DNA of 64,000 nt from Pelosinus fermentans DSM 17108 (GCF_000271485.2 NZ_AKVN02000001.1:2443501-2507500); one strand, 5' to 3'; shown: positions 24,600-31,892, numbered from the stretch's first letter. The notes: generated by a model from the letters alone, not told the origin. Program-made: numbers and translations.

Positions 24600-25340
24600 A
24601 AAGCCTTCTCTTTAATAATTTGACTAGGATCTTTATCCTTTCAATAAAAAATAGTACGTGGATGTATTCCGAGTTCTGTAGCCAGTTCGATCTTAGTGTG
24701 TCCATGATAACAACGAGCTTTTTCCAGCTTTTCGAAAAAAGTATCCTCAGGCATATTTTCAAAGCATCCCAAATACCAAATTGGTTGTTCAAGAATACCA
24801 GCCAGCTTACGTAAGGTTTTTCATCACCGACATACCAACAGATTTTCTTTCTATGATACTCAAACCCATCGGGTAATTCCAGCCTTAGCCGCAAGTGTCT
24901 TGATTAACCAACCTTTTTGCCTACGAGCCCATCGAATACGTTCACCTGGGGTGTTGCAAGCCAGTGTTTCTGTAGCATGATTAACTGACCATTCGAATGT
25001 TGTTTTATCAAGATTATTATCTGAACGCTTGTCCGTGCACATCATAACCTGGGAGCAAACAAACCTTACGTGTATATTTACATCTGGTCTATCTTTCCCT
25101 TCTATATGTTCCGTGCAAACAATTACTTCACGTACGAGCTGCTTAACAATGCTTCGTTTAGTTTCATACGTAACTTCACCTGAGATTCTCTTCTTTAAAT
25201 CATTAAAAAGCATAATAGCGTCCTTTTTGCGATTAACTTCATCATTAGTCGCAAGAAGGGCATTTTTTAATACTTTCTGTCGGTCTTCGAGAGCAATTCG
25301 TTTGTTGATGATTTGGAAAGCTGTTCTTCAACATCTTTAG
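24600..25340 (-). pseudogene. Decayed large serine recombinase with XRE domain, remnant 2
   Basis: Minus-strand pieces: LYRKQLVAAKDVEEQLS, then MLFNDLKKRISGEVTYETKRSIVKQLVREVIV with GKDRPDVNIHVRF (C-terminal recombinase segment), RIRWARRQKGWLIKTLAAKAGIT, and after a frame change RKLAGILEQPIWYLGCFENMPED plus KARCYHGHTKIELATELGIHPRT (helix-turn-helix). The order suits phage-type serine integrases fused to an XRE-like end. No catalytic serine domain remains and frames are broken. Confidence 0.75.
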
Positions 25341-25369
25341 CGGCTACAAGCTGTTTTCTATATAAATCA

Positions 25370-25545
25370 AAAATAGATTGTTTTCTGTATCCTCTTTTGA
25401 CCGAGTCAATAATTTGAGATTTGCTCTTTATACAGAGGAATTTTGCTACGGTTCTATAGATATATTTTTCTTCTTTGCATAAGCGAACTGCTTCGGCTTT
25501 AAATTCCAGTGTATAGCTAGAAAATTTTTTCCCTTTTTAGCCATG
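25370..25545 (-). pseudogene. IS3-family OrfA fragment
   Basis: The minus-strand ATG at 25544 (AAGGAGGGGATTTTTC before it) gives MAKKGKNF. After a frameshift the reading is SYTLEFKAEAVRLCKEEKYIYRTVAKFL and SQIIDSVKRGY, the helix-turn-helix start of an IS3/IS150 OrfA. It breaks off and joins the recombinase coiled coil at QSIFDLYRKQL, so a deletion fused the two. A terminal-repeat-like stretch lies at about 25590-25620. Confidence 0.65.
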
Positions 25546-25799
25546 AAAAATCCCCTCCTTGTTAACGAGTCTAGTCCATTATACCAAATGGACTTTTTAA
25601 ACTCTGTCTACCTAGAGGGGATAATACCATCATTGATGATCCTGTTCTAAAAGAAAATAGGTACTGCCATAAATTCTAATATGCATGCCTAGATATAATG
25701 TTACAGCTTAATGCCCTGCCAGGAAAAGCTGTAATAAAGTGAACTAAACAGTAAGTGATTAATGCGAAGTTAAGAGGAGATGACGATGGGAATGAAACA
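25546..25799. other. Gene-free stretch with possible IS3 end
   Basis: It holds GTCCATT-ATACCA-AATGGAC (25574-25593, a perfect 7-bp stem) and CTCTGTCTACCTAGAGG, which may be the left end of the dead IS3 element. Nothing else is recognised before the LysM remnant. Confidence 0.35.
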
Positions 25800-25945
25800 G
25801 TTTATTCTTGAGTTATAGTTACAATGCAATATCTCGGCAAGTTGTGGAGTTTCGCGAGGGGATCAGGGAGCTGAATTATGATGTGATTGTTGAGAGTGAA
25901 ATGTGAGCCGGGCTAGAAATTATGTTAATCGGTGAGAGTGATATT
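25800..25945 (+). pseudogene. LysM-domain remnant B
   Basis: Worn copy of remnant A: SRQVVEFREGIRELNYDVIVESEM then stop, with most of the first half deleted. DNA matches 10440-10520 closely. It stands just ahead of CWPR gene B as copy A does ahead of gene A. Confidence 0.55.
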
Positions 25946-25950
25946 ATTCT

Positions 25951-25975
25951 ACAAAAAGAAAAGCTCGAAAGCTTT
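25951..25975 (-). terminator. UUCG-loop terminator of CWPR gene B
   Basis: Minus strand: AAAGCT-TTCG-AGCTTT followed by TCTTTTTGT. Confidence 0.8.
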
Positions 25976-25996
25976 TTTTGAATAGTATCTAAAAAG

Positions 25997-26188
25997 TTAT
26001 CTCGGCCAACAGCCTTGTCTAGGCCAACAATATCGTCTAGGGTTACAATGGCGACGGGGAGAACAGGTAAATCCGAAACCTAAGCCTAAACCTAGGGCTA
26101 AACCTAAGCCGAAAAGTGCTTGGCGCTCATCTTCTGATCTGTTTTCCCAATCTTCAATTTGAGGATCTTCCCAATTGCGATAGTCCAT
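25997..26188 (-). CDS. CWPR hexapeptide-repeat protein B (63 aa)
   Basis: Shares the head MDYRNWEDPQIEDWENR with A and C. A Gly/Leu-alternating middle (FGLGLALGLGLGFGF) is unique to this copy and gives a short hydrophobic segment. The tail has CSPRRH, CNPRRY, CWPRQG, CWPR. AGGAGGTGATC, a full complement of the 16S rRNA end, precedes the ATG. Own SigK-like promoter and terminator. Role inferred as a late-sporulation surface protein; family unknown. Confidence 0.7.
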   Translation of the reverse strand: MDYRNWEDPQIEDWENRSEDERQALFGLGLALGLGLGFGFTCSPRRHCNPRRYCWPRQGCWPR

Positions 26189-26233
26189 TTTTATTGATCA
26201 CCTCCTAGATTACTAATGAAGACCCCTTCTATA

Positions 26234-26261
26234 CATAATATGATCTATGGTAAATAAAGGT
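26234..26261 (-). promoter_or_regulatory. SigK-like promoter of CWPR gene B
   Basis: AC (26261-26260), 17 bases, CATATTATG (26242-26234). The block is the same as at CWPR A and C over about 60 bases. Confidence 0.5.
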
Positions 26262-26292
26262 GATTAAGCAGTTATCAATTTATCATCAATTG

Positions 26293-26311
26293 TTATTAGA
26301 GCGTGAGGGAT
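26293..26311. repeat. Unit-boundary repeat, copy 2
   Basis: TTATTAGAGCGTGAGGGAT, at the outer edge of the CWPR B promoter block; see the copy at 10559. Confidence 0.6.
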
Positions 26312-26360
26312 GGATAATAAAATTTTTTGACAGATTTACTCCCCAAGGAGGCTGAAAAAT

Positions 26361-26546
26361 GTGATGAAGGCTATAACCATATTACAGTCGTGGGCGAGTC
26401 TAATCGCCTGCGGTGCTAAACTGATTGAGACAAGATCATGGGCAACGAAGTACAGAGGAAAGATTGCCATAAACGTAGCCAAAAGCTGCAAGAAGTGGCA
26501 TATTAGAATTAGCAACATATGCGCCCTTAGATTGCGGAGTAGCTAG
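26361..26546 (+). pseudogene. ASCH-domain protein fragment
   Basis: AAGGAGG precedes it. MKAITILQSWASLIACGAKLIETRSWATKYRGKIAINVAKS matches the start of ASCH (RNA-binding, ASC-1 homology) proteins, including the usual Q-x-W-A-x-L and E-T-R-S-W-x-T-x-Y-R-G. The frame then runs into unrelated residues and a stop at 61 aa, so the domain is incomplete. Later DNA (around 26560-26600) still reads NPNGDGPANPSMCDI-like in another frame. Confidence 0.6.
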
Positions 26547-26599
26547 CGATATCCTCCATCCGAACGGTGATGGACCTGCTAATCCGAGCATGTGTGATA

Positions 26600-26812
26600 T
26601 TATGGCGTTTATTGTGGTGTTGGCCTTAGTTACAATGCAGTCGTAAGCCCTGGTGACACGCTGCAGTTAATTGCTGAGTAGTATTGCCAGGGGGATTATC
26701 CTCAAGAGGTTGCGGAGTTTCGTAAGGGGAACCGGGAGCTGAATTATGATGTGATTGGTGAGAGTGATGTGTGGGCGGGGGTGAAGATTGTCATAATCGG
26801 TGGGGGTAAATT
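26600..26812 (+). pseudogene. LysM-domain remnant C
   Basis: Joined over frameshifts and stops: V.SPGDTLQLIAE, GDYPQEVAEFRKGNRELNYDVIGESDVWAGVKIVIIG. This is the most complete of the three LysM relics and shows that the parent was a LysM protein. It is not expressed as one frame. It precedes the 42-aa gene. Confidence 0.6.
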
Positions 26813-26851
26813 AAAATGGCTGCTCTAAAAAGAACAACCACTCCTTATCAA

Positions 26852-26980
26852 TTAAGGCTTTTTAGGTTTCGGCTGTGTTTTATCGGTCTGGTCACTTGTT
26901 TGCTTGGAACTATCTTTTCGACCGCCATAAGTGATCTTTATAGAATTAGCGGTAGCCTTTTTCCGTTGTTTATTATCCAC
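26852..26980 (-). CDS. 42-aa Lys/Thr/Pro-rich peptide
   Basis: GTG start at 26980 with GGGAGGGATTTTT before it. The peptide MDNKQRKKATANSIKITYGG continues RKDSSKQTSDQ and ends KPKKP: very basic, no hydrophobic segment, likely disordered. It has no family I know. Support comes from the SigK-like promoter block at 27078-27105, shared with the CWPR genes, and from a weak CCTTA/TAAGG stem with T run after the stop. Possibly a DNA- or coat-binding spore peptide (inference). Confidence 0.5.
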   Translation of the reverse strand: MDNKQRKKATANSIKITYGGRKDSSKQTSDQTDKTQPKPKKP

Positions 26981-27077
26981 AAAAATCCCTCCCGGTATTT
27001 GTTTATCTATCAGTTAATAATTAACTTGGAGAAAAGAATATGAGATTCATTGATTAACGAATTAGCGATTCTTTATA

Positions 27078-27105
27078 CATAATATGTAATGTGTCGAATA
27101 GAGGT
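27078..27105 (-). promoter_or_regulatory. SigK-like promoter of the 42-aa gene
   Basis: AC (27105-27104), 17 bases, CATATTATG (27086-27078). The flank GATTAAGCGGTTATCAATTG is as at CWPR B and C, while the spacer sequence differs, which strengthens the two kept boxes. Confidence 0.5.
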
Positions 27106-27125
27106 GATTAAGCGGTTATCAATTG

Positions 27126-27144
27126 TTATTAGAGCGAGAGGAAT
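27126..27144. repeat. Unit-boundary repeat, copy 3
   Basis: TTATTAGAGCGAGAGGAAT, between the 42-aa gene promoter block and the CWPR C terminator. Confidence 0.55.
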
Positions 27145-27166
27145 AAAAGAAAAAGCCCGAAGGCTT
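27141..27166 (-). terminator. UUCG-loop terminator of CWPR gene C
   Basis: Minus strand: AAGCC-TTCG-GGCTT followed by TTTCTTTTATT, almost the same as the terminator of gene A. Confidence 0.85.
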
Positions 27167-27193
27167 GATAATAGAAAATAAATATAGAATAAA

Positions 27194-27475
27194 CTAACGT
27201 GGACAGCAACCTTGTCGAGGCCAACAAGCTTTCCAAGGCCAACAATTCCCTCTAGGCCAGCAGGATTGTCTGGGCCAACAGAAGTATCTAGGCCAACAAC
27301 CATTATATTGATGATGATGATCATTACAATGATCATTATACCAGTAGTCTTGTCTAGGCCAGCATGAACAAGATTTACGATTCGAACTAGTATTATATCC
27401 TAGTTCGAATCCATTTCTATCGTTTAAGATTTCTCTCCACTCTTCAATTTCAGGGTCTTCCCAATTATAGTCCAT
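27194..27475 (-). CDS. CWPR hexapeptide-repeat protein C (93 aa)
   Basis: Longest of the three. Head MDYNWEDPEIEEWREILNDR; middle with a first repeat (CWPRQD), then a His/Asn/Tyr-rich insert (YWYNDHCNDHHHQYNG) that could bind metal; tail CWPRYF, CWPRQS, CWPRGN, CWPWKA, CWPRQG, CCPR. The 18-base repeats differ in number between A, B and C, as expected if they expand and shrink by slippage or recombination. AGGAGGTGATAC precedes the ATG. Own promoter and terminator. No known family. Confidence 0.7.
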   Translation of the reverse strand: MDYNWEDPEIEEWREILNDRNGFELGYNTSSNRKSCSCWPRQDYWYNDHCNDHHHQYNGCWPRYFCWPRQSCWPRGNCWPWKACWPRQGCCPR

Positions 27476-27531
27476 TTTGTAGTATCACCTCCTAAATTTA
27501 TCTATAGGAGCATCTATTATACATAATATGA

Positions 27532-27549
27532 TCTATGGTAAATAAAGGT
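27532..27549 (-). promoter_or_regulatory. SigK-like promoter of CWPR gene C
   Basis: CATATTATG on the minus strand (27540-27532). The AC partner is at 27559-27548 by block position, read as AC at 27549-27548 directly upstream in the conserved AATCACCTTTATTTACCATAGAT block; the sequence block is the same as at gene B. Confidence 0.45.
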
Positions 27550-27580
27550 GATTAAGCGGTTATTAATTTATCATCAATTG

Positions 27581-27599
27581 TTATCAGAGCGTGAGGGAT
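27581..27599. repeat. Unit-boundary repeat, copy 4
   Basis: TTATCAGAGCGTGAGGGAT, between the CWPR C promoter block and the terminator of mini-gene copy 2. Confidence 0.55.
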
Positions 27600-27618
27600 G
27601 GATGTTAAAAGTAGTTTA

Positions 27619-27657
27619 TAAAAAAAAGCAACCACGTCTTGGTGGAAACGTGGTTGC
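27619..27657 (-). terminator. Terminator of mini-gene copy 2
   Basis: GCAACCACGT and ACGTGGTTGC pair (minus strand) and are followed by TTTTTTT; sister of 345-378. Confidence 0.85.
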
Positions 27658-27690
27658 AAGAGTATATGGTTTGGCGGATAGTTTAAAAAA

Positions 27691-27810
27691 TTAACAACCA
27701 GAGGAACAATCGTTATTATCGAAGCAGAAAAATAATAAGATGATAATTATAATAATAATGCAGCCAGAACCGCCGAAGCCATTGCGACCGCCTCCAAAAC
27801 CTAAACCCAT
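27691..27810 (-). CDS. 39-aa Gly-rich/poly-Ile/Cys-tailed peptide, copy 2
   Basis: ATG 27810 with AAAGGAGG before it. Identical to copy 1 (415-531) over the first 17 residues (MGLGFGGGRNGFGGSGC); seven Ile instead of six; tail CFDNNDCSSGC. The longer frame to 27933 crosses the promoter and is not used. Promoter, ribosome-binding site and terminator are conserved with copy 1, so the whole unit was duplicated. Likely a late-sporulation membrane or coat peptide. Confidence 0.7.
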   Translation of the reverse strand: MGLGFGGGRNGFGGSGCIIIIIIILLFFCFDNNDCSSGC

Positions 27811-27839
27811 AAGTATTCCTCCTTTATCGTCAATTAATG

Positions 27840-27866
27840 TATTGTATGATAGCGAAACCGAGAGGT
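27840..27866 (-). promoter_or_regulatory. SigK-like promoter of mini-gene copy 2
   Basis: AC (27866-27865), 16 bases, CATACAATA (27848-27840): a full match to AC-N16/17-CATAnnnTA. The spacer differs from copy 1 while the boxes are kept. Confidence 0.55.
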
Positions 27867-27949
27867 GAGTATTATACAAAATAAATATTGATGAGAGCCT
27901 GCAATTGCAAACTTTTTTTATGCAAATTTTCATTAAATACTGTATTATC

Positions 27950-28100
27950 TAAGGTTGTGGTTTGCACGCATGTCCGTTAGATCATAACTCAGGGTAAGAT
28001 AAACTTGGTAAGAATAGTTATTTCAGATCAATTTCTCTCGTCAGGGTGTACTGTGCAAACAATTATTATTTCTTAATTATTTTATTAAGATTATCCAACA
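27950..28100 (-). pseudogene. Very worn serine recombinase remnant 3
   Basis: GGTTGTGGTTTGCACGC, CATAACTC-GGG and TGTGCAAACAATTA stretches line up in the same order with 7861-7975 and 25030-25130 in the other two remnants. No open frame survives. Weak but ordered similarity. Confidence 0.4.
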
Positions 28101-28169
28101 AGGATTTAACAAGTTTTGCGAGAATATATACTATATTCATTTTATATGTTCCACTGGAGGTTTAGAATA

Positions 28170-28955
28170 TTGAATGTAGAGCAAATGACAGTAGTCGAGA
28201 TCGCTAAACTTTTAGAAGAAAATAATCTGTCAATAACTATAATAAATAGTTTAAAACAAGATTCGCGAGTTTCAGTATCTCGCTTATTTACTAAATGGCA
28301 AAAAAGGCAGGAACAAAACTTACTAGAGAAGCAGCGTATTCAAGGTCTTTATAAGCAAGAACGAATGCTTACAGCTAAGGGATATAATTTAATTGCAGGT
28401 GTTGATGAAGCAGGTCGTGGCCCTTTAGCAGGCCCATTAGTAGTTGGTGCTGTTATCTTGCCTATCGGCTGTCACTTACCATCTATTAATGACTCAAAAA
28501 AGCTGTCAGCTAAGCAACGGGAGTATTTGTATCATGAGATAAAAGAAGTTGCTATTAGTGTGCAGCATATCGTCATAGATATTGATGTAATTGATCATCT
28601 GAATATTTATAACGCAACTATATCTGGTATGTATGAAGCTATTAATGAACTTCATCAAAGACCTCATGCCGTATTAATTGATGCTGTTCCCTTACCTGAT
28701 TTAGAAATGCACTCCCTGTCATTAATTGGTGGGGACGCTATTAGTGCTTCCATTGGAGCAGCTTCTATTATTGCAAAAGTAGAAAGGGATAATTTAATGC
28801 GAGAATATGATAAGCAGTTTCCGCAATATGGATTCGCAAAGCATAAAGGCTATGGTACAGCAGAACATCTAAAGGCATTGCAACAATATGGTCCATGTCC
28901 TATACATAGAAGAAGTTTCGAGCCGATTAAGTCATGGGGAAGAATAGAAATATGA
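28170..28955 (+). CDS. rnhB: Ribonuclease HII
   Basis: TTG start at 28170 with GGAGG 10 bases before; the open frame extends upstream without a site. 261 aa. An N-terminal extension of about 70 residues (EIAKLLEENNLS..., coiled coil) is common in Firmicute RNase HII. The catalytic core has VDEAGRGPLAGP (Asp79-Glu80), then LIDAVPLPDL (Asp) and GGDAISASIGAASIIAKVERD (last Asp region), and HKGYGTAEH. It removes single ribonucleotides and RNA primers from DNA. It heads a core gene row. Confidence 0.95.
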   Translation: MNVEQMTVVEIAKLLEENNLSITIINSLKQDSRVSVSRLFTKWQKRQEQNLLEKQRIQGLYKQERMLTAKGYNLIAGVDEAGRGPLAGPLVVGAVILPIGCHLPSINDSKKLSAKQREYLYHEIKEVAISVQHIVIDIDVIDHLNIYNATISGMYEAINELHQRPHAVLIDAVPLPDLEMHSLSLIGGDAISASIGAASIIAKVERDNLMREYDKQFPQYGFAKHKGYGTAEHLKALQQYGPCPIHRRSFEPIKSWGRIEI

Positions 28956-29233
28956 AGAAGGAAAAATCGGATAAACCGCAGCAAGCCATTGCAATAAGCT
29001 ATCAGTCCAACACGGATGCGCCAAGAGTTGTAGCCAAAGGTACAGGTTATACGGCTGATAAAATACTCTCTACAGCAAGCCAACATTCAGTTCCCGTATA
29101 TCAAAATAAGACATTAGCCAGTATGTTAATGGCAGTTGAATTAGATAGGGAAATTCCTCCTGAATTATATCAGGCTGTAGCCGAGGTATTGGCATACCTT
29201 TACTATATCGATAAAAAAATGCATAAATTTTAG
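28952..29233 (+). CDS. FlhB-like C-terminal domain protein
   Basis: ATG 28952 overlaps the rnhB stop (ATGA). 93 aa: AIAISYQSNTDAPRVVAKGTGYTADKIL, VPVYQNKTLASMLMAVELDREIPPELYQAVAEVLAYLYYID. This is the cytoplasmic end of FlhB/YscU export switch proteins without the membrane part or the autocleavage NPTH loop (here QSNTDAP). Such stand-alone FlhX-type proteins can partly replace cleaved FlhB. No flagellar genes are in the window. Terminator follows. Confidence 0.85.
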   Translation: MKKEKSDKPQQAIAISYQSNTDAPRVVAKGTGYTADKILSTASQHSVPVYQNKTLASMLMAVELDREIPPELYQAVAEVLAYLYYIDKKMHKF

Positions 29234-29266
29234 ATAAGAATAGATAAATTTATTTAATTTACTGTA

Positions 29267-29302
29267 AAAACAACATCAAGATAGCAGGATGTTGTTTTTT
29301 TT
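29267..29302 (+). terminator. Terminator after the FlhB-like gene
   Basis: AACAACATC and GATGTTGTT pair and are followed by TTTTTT. Confidence 0.9.
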
Positions 29303-29331
29303 CGGGGAATATTGTAGCGAGGTGTATTAAT

Positions 29332-29691
29332 GTGAATACGAGTAAAGTGGGGGATATTGGAGAACAAGCTGCAGCAAATTACTTGTATGATGCGGGATAT
29401 GAGATAGTAGAACGAAAATATCGTAGTAAAATTGGAGAAATTGATATTATTGCAAGGATAAAGAATATTTTAGTTTTCATTGAAGTAAAAACTCGAAGGA
29501 ATGCTACTTATGGTTTTCCAGCAGAAGCTGTAACCTATCGGAAACAGCAAAAAATAATCAATACTGCATCTTGTTATCTTCAATATATACATAATACCAA
29601 TATACATTGTCGCTTTGATGTAATCGAGGTATATCTAACTGGAAATAATAAAATAACGTGTAACCATATTACAAATGCATTTATGAGATGA
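29332..29691 (+). CDS. yraN: YraN family (UPF0102) endonuclease-like protein
   Basis: GTG start with GCGAGGTG before it. 119 aa, standard length. Motifs GDIGEQAAANYLYDAGYEI, RSKIGEIDIIARI and FIEVKTRRNATYG show the Holliday-junction-resolvase-like fold (E, E-I-D, E-V-K catalytic set). Exact role unknown; the gene is usually next to rnhB, as here. Confidence 0.92.
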   Translation: MNTSKVGDIGEQAAANYLYDAGYEIVERKYRSKIGEIDIIARIKNILVFIEVKTRRNATYGFPAEAVTYRKQQKIINTASCYLQYIHNTNIHCRFDVIEVYLTGNNKITCNHITNAFMR

Positions 29692-29732
29692 TTAAGTCTT
29701 TTTTTATTAAATGGAGGTAGGTGGAATTCTTT

Positions 29733-30290
29733 ATGCGAATTATTGTTGGCATTACTGGCGCTAGTGGTGCCATTTATGGATTTAGATTGATTGAAGTGCT
29801 AAAAGAAGCAGGGTGTGAAATTCATGCTGTAGTATCAGAGCATGGTTGGCAAGTTCTAGATTATGAGTGTGGTATTAGTCCACAAGAAATTAGGGAAAAA
29901 GTAGATTTCTTACATGACATAAAGAACATTGGAGCATGTATTGCTAGTGGATCATTTAAAACAGATGCGATGGTGGTAGTTCCTTGTTCTATGAGGACCT
30001 TAAGTAGTATTTCTAATGGAATTGCTGATAATTTACTCAGTCGCGCAGCTGACGTTATATTAAAAGAAGGACGGAAATTGATTATTGTTCCTCGGGAGAC
30101 ACCTCTTAATGCGATACATTTGGCTAATATGTTAAAACTATCTCAGTTAGGGGTTAGAATTCTCCCTGCTAGCCCTGGATTTTATCATCGTCCTACTACT
30201 TTAAACCAAATGATTGATATGATGGTTGGTAAAATATCTGATTCCATTGGTATTGACCATGATCTATTTCCCAGATGGCAAGGTGAATAA
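29733..30290 (+). CDS. ubiX: Flavin prenyltransferase UbiX
   Basis: ATG 29733 (MRIIVGITGASGA) with AGGTGG about 8 bases before; the GTG at 29721 is too close to GGAGG. 185 aa. Shows GITGASGAIYG (flavin site), VVPCSMRTLSSISNGIADNLLSRAADV, KLIIVPRETPL and LANMLKLSQLG. It adds a prenyl group to FMN, giving the cofactor of UbiD-type decarboxylases. No ubiD lies beside it in this window. Confidence 0.93.
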   Translation: MRIIVGITGASGAIYGFRLIEVLKEAGCEIHAVVSEHGWQVLDYECGISPQEIREKVDFLHDIKNIGACIASGSFKTDAMVVVPCSMRTLSSISNGIADNLLSRAADVILKEGRKLIIVPRETPLNAIHLANMLKLSQLGVRILPASPGFYHRPTTLNQMIDMMVGKISDSIGIDHDLFPRWQGE

Positions 30291-30307
30291 CTTTCGGAGG
30301 TAACGTT

Positions 30308-31831
30308 GTGTTTTCACAAACATTTGGATCGACTACAATCGGATTAAATGGTATTGTAATAACTGTAGAAGTAGATATATCTAATGGTCTGCCAGCATTA
30401 GATATCGTTGGCTTACCTGATACTGCCGTAAGAGAATCAAAAGAACGAGTACGGGCAGCTATAAAGAATTCTGGATTTGAGTTTCCCTCACGGCGTATCA
30501 CGATTAATCTCGCACCTGCTGATCTCAAAAAAGATAGCTCAGGGTTAGATTTGCCTATTGCGATTGCGATCTTGGCAGCCAGTGGACAAATTATCTTACA
30601 TCATTATCAACAGTATGTATTTGTCAGTGAATTATCTTTAGAGGGAAAGTTACGAGGCATTTCAGGAGTATTGCCGATGGCAATTCATTGCTCTGAGCAA
30701 GGAATAGACCAAATGATTGTTGCTCCTGATAATACGCAAGAGGCCTTACTGGTAAAAGGGTTAACAGTATATGCACCAACAACTTTGGAACAATTGGTAT
30801 TACATCTCAATCAAGTCACTCAGCTGCTCCCTGCAACGAAAGAACCTTTTTCTCCTCCAATGAGCAATGATAGTGAGGATTTTGCTGACGTACAAGGACA
30901 ATTTGTTGCAAAGCGGGCTTTGGAAGTAGCTGCATCTGGAGGTCACAATCTGCTCATGACTGGTCCACCAGGATCAGGTAAAACCATGTTAGCCAGACGA
31001 ATTACATCCATTTTGCCAGTCATGTCACCTCGTGAAGCATTAGAAGTCACAAAAATATATAGTATTGCAGAGCTATTGCCTACTCATACTGGATTAATAA
31101 GCACAAGACCTTTTAGAAGCCCACACCATACCATTTCTGCTGCAAGTATGGTAGGAGGTGGGCGTATCCCCAGGCCAGGTGAAGTAACATTAAGCCATAA
31201 TGGCGTATTATTTTTAGATGAGCTGGCAGAATTCCCTAGAACCGTATTAGAGGTATTACGACAGCCTTTAGAAGATGGACAAGTAACAATTTCTAGAGTG
31301 AACGCTTCTTTTTCCTATCCGGCAAGGTTTATGCTATTATGTGCTAAAAATCCATGTCCGTGTGGATTTTTAGGAGATAATAATAAAGATTGTACTTGTA
31401 GTACAGGTGATATTAAGCGATATCGCAAGAAAATATCTGGACCTTTATTAGATCGAATGGATATACATGTGCATGTGCCACGTTTAGAATATAGTGAAAT
31501 GACTACTAGCATACCAACGGAATCTTCCGCTGACATCCGCCAGAGAGTAACTGCCGCAAGGGCTATACAATATTCTCGTTTGCAGAAATACAATATATTT
31601 TGTAATGCCCAAATGGGGCGTAGACATGTAAAAACAACTTGTCATATGACTCAAGGTGCACAAGTCATGCTAAAACAAGCGTTTGAAGCAATGAACCTTA
31701 GCGCTCGAGGCTATGATCGTATATTAAAAGTAGCACGTACCATTGCTGATTTGGCTAGTTCGGAACAGATTAGTGATATACACGTTGCAGAAGCGATTCA
31801 TTTTCGAAATAATATTCAAGAACTTTCGTAG
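30308..31831 (+). CDS. comM: YifB/ComM family Mg-chelatase-like AAA ATPase
   Basis: GTG start after CGGAGGTAACGTT. 507 aa, full length. The N-terminal Lon-like S16 domain opens with GLNGIVITVEVDISNGLPALDIVGLPD. AAA core: GPPGSGKTMLARR (Walker A, about residue 220), VLFLDELAEF (Walker B), RPFRSPHHTIS. A Cys-rich insert (CAKNPCPCGFLGDNNKDCTC) is usual. ComM drives branch migration during natural transformation, which fits the pilus operon downstream. Confidence 0.93.
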   Translation: MFSQTFGSTTIGLNGIVITVEVDISNGLPALDIVGLPDTAVRESKERVRAAIKNSGFEFPSRRITINLAPADLKKDSSGLDLPIAIAILAASGQIILHHYQQYVFVSELSLEGKLRGISGVLPMAIHCSEQGIDQMIVAPDNTQEALLVKGLTVYAPTTLEQLVLHLNQVTQLLPATKEPFSPPMSNDSEDFADVQGQFVAKRALEVAASGGHNLLMTGPPGSGKTMLARRITSILPVMSPREALEVTKIYSIAELLPTHTGLISTRPFRSPHHTISAASMVGGGRIPRPGEVTLSHNGVLFLDELAEFPRTVLEVLRQPLEDGQVTISRVNASFSYPARFMLLCAKNPCPCGFLGDNNKDCTCSTGDIKRYRKKISGPLLDRMDIHVHVPRLEYSEMTTSIPTESSADIRQRVTAARAIQYSRLQKYNIFCNAQMGRRHVKTTCHMTQGAQVMLKQAFEAMNLSARGYDRILKVARTIADLASSEQISDIHVAEAIHFRNNIQELS

Positions 31832-31892
31832 CTAATTAATTCGTAGCTAATTAATATAGAGAATGCTCATTTTGATCTGGAGGTAAAAATTT

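Noticed and set aside
26816-27043. 75-aa plus-strand frame
   Set aside because: It is antisense to the 42-aa gene, which has a ribosome-binding site and the family promoter; the plus frame has neither.
27073-27336. 87-aa minus-strand frame over CWPR gene C
   Set aside because: Out-of-frame reading of the 18-base repeats; the CWPR frame has the ribosome-binding site, promoter and conserved head.
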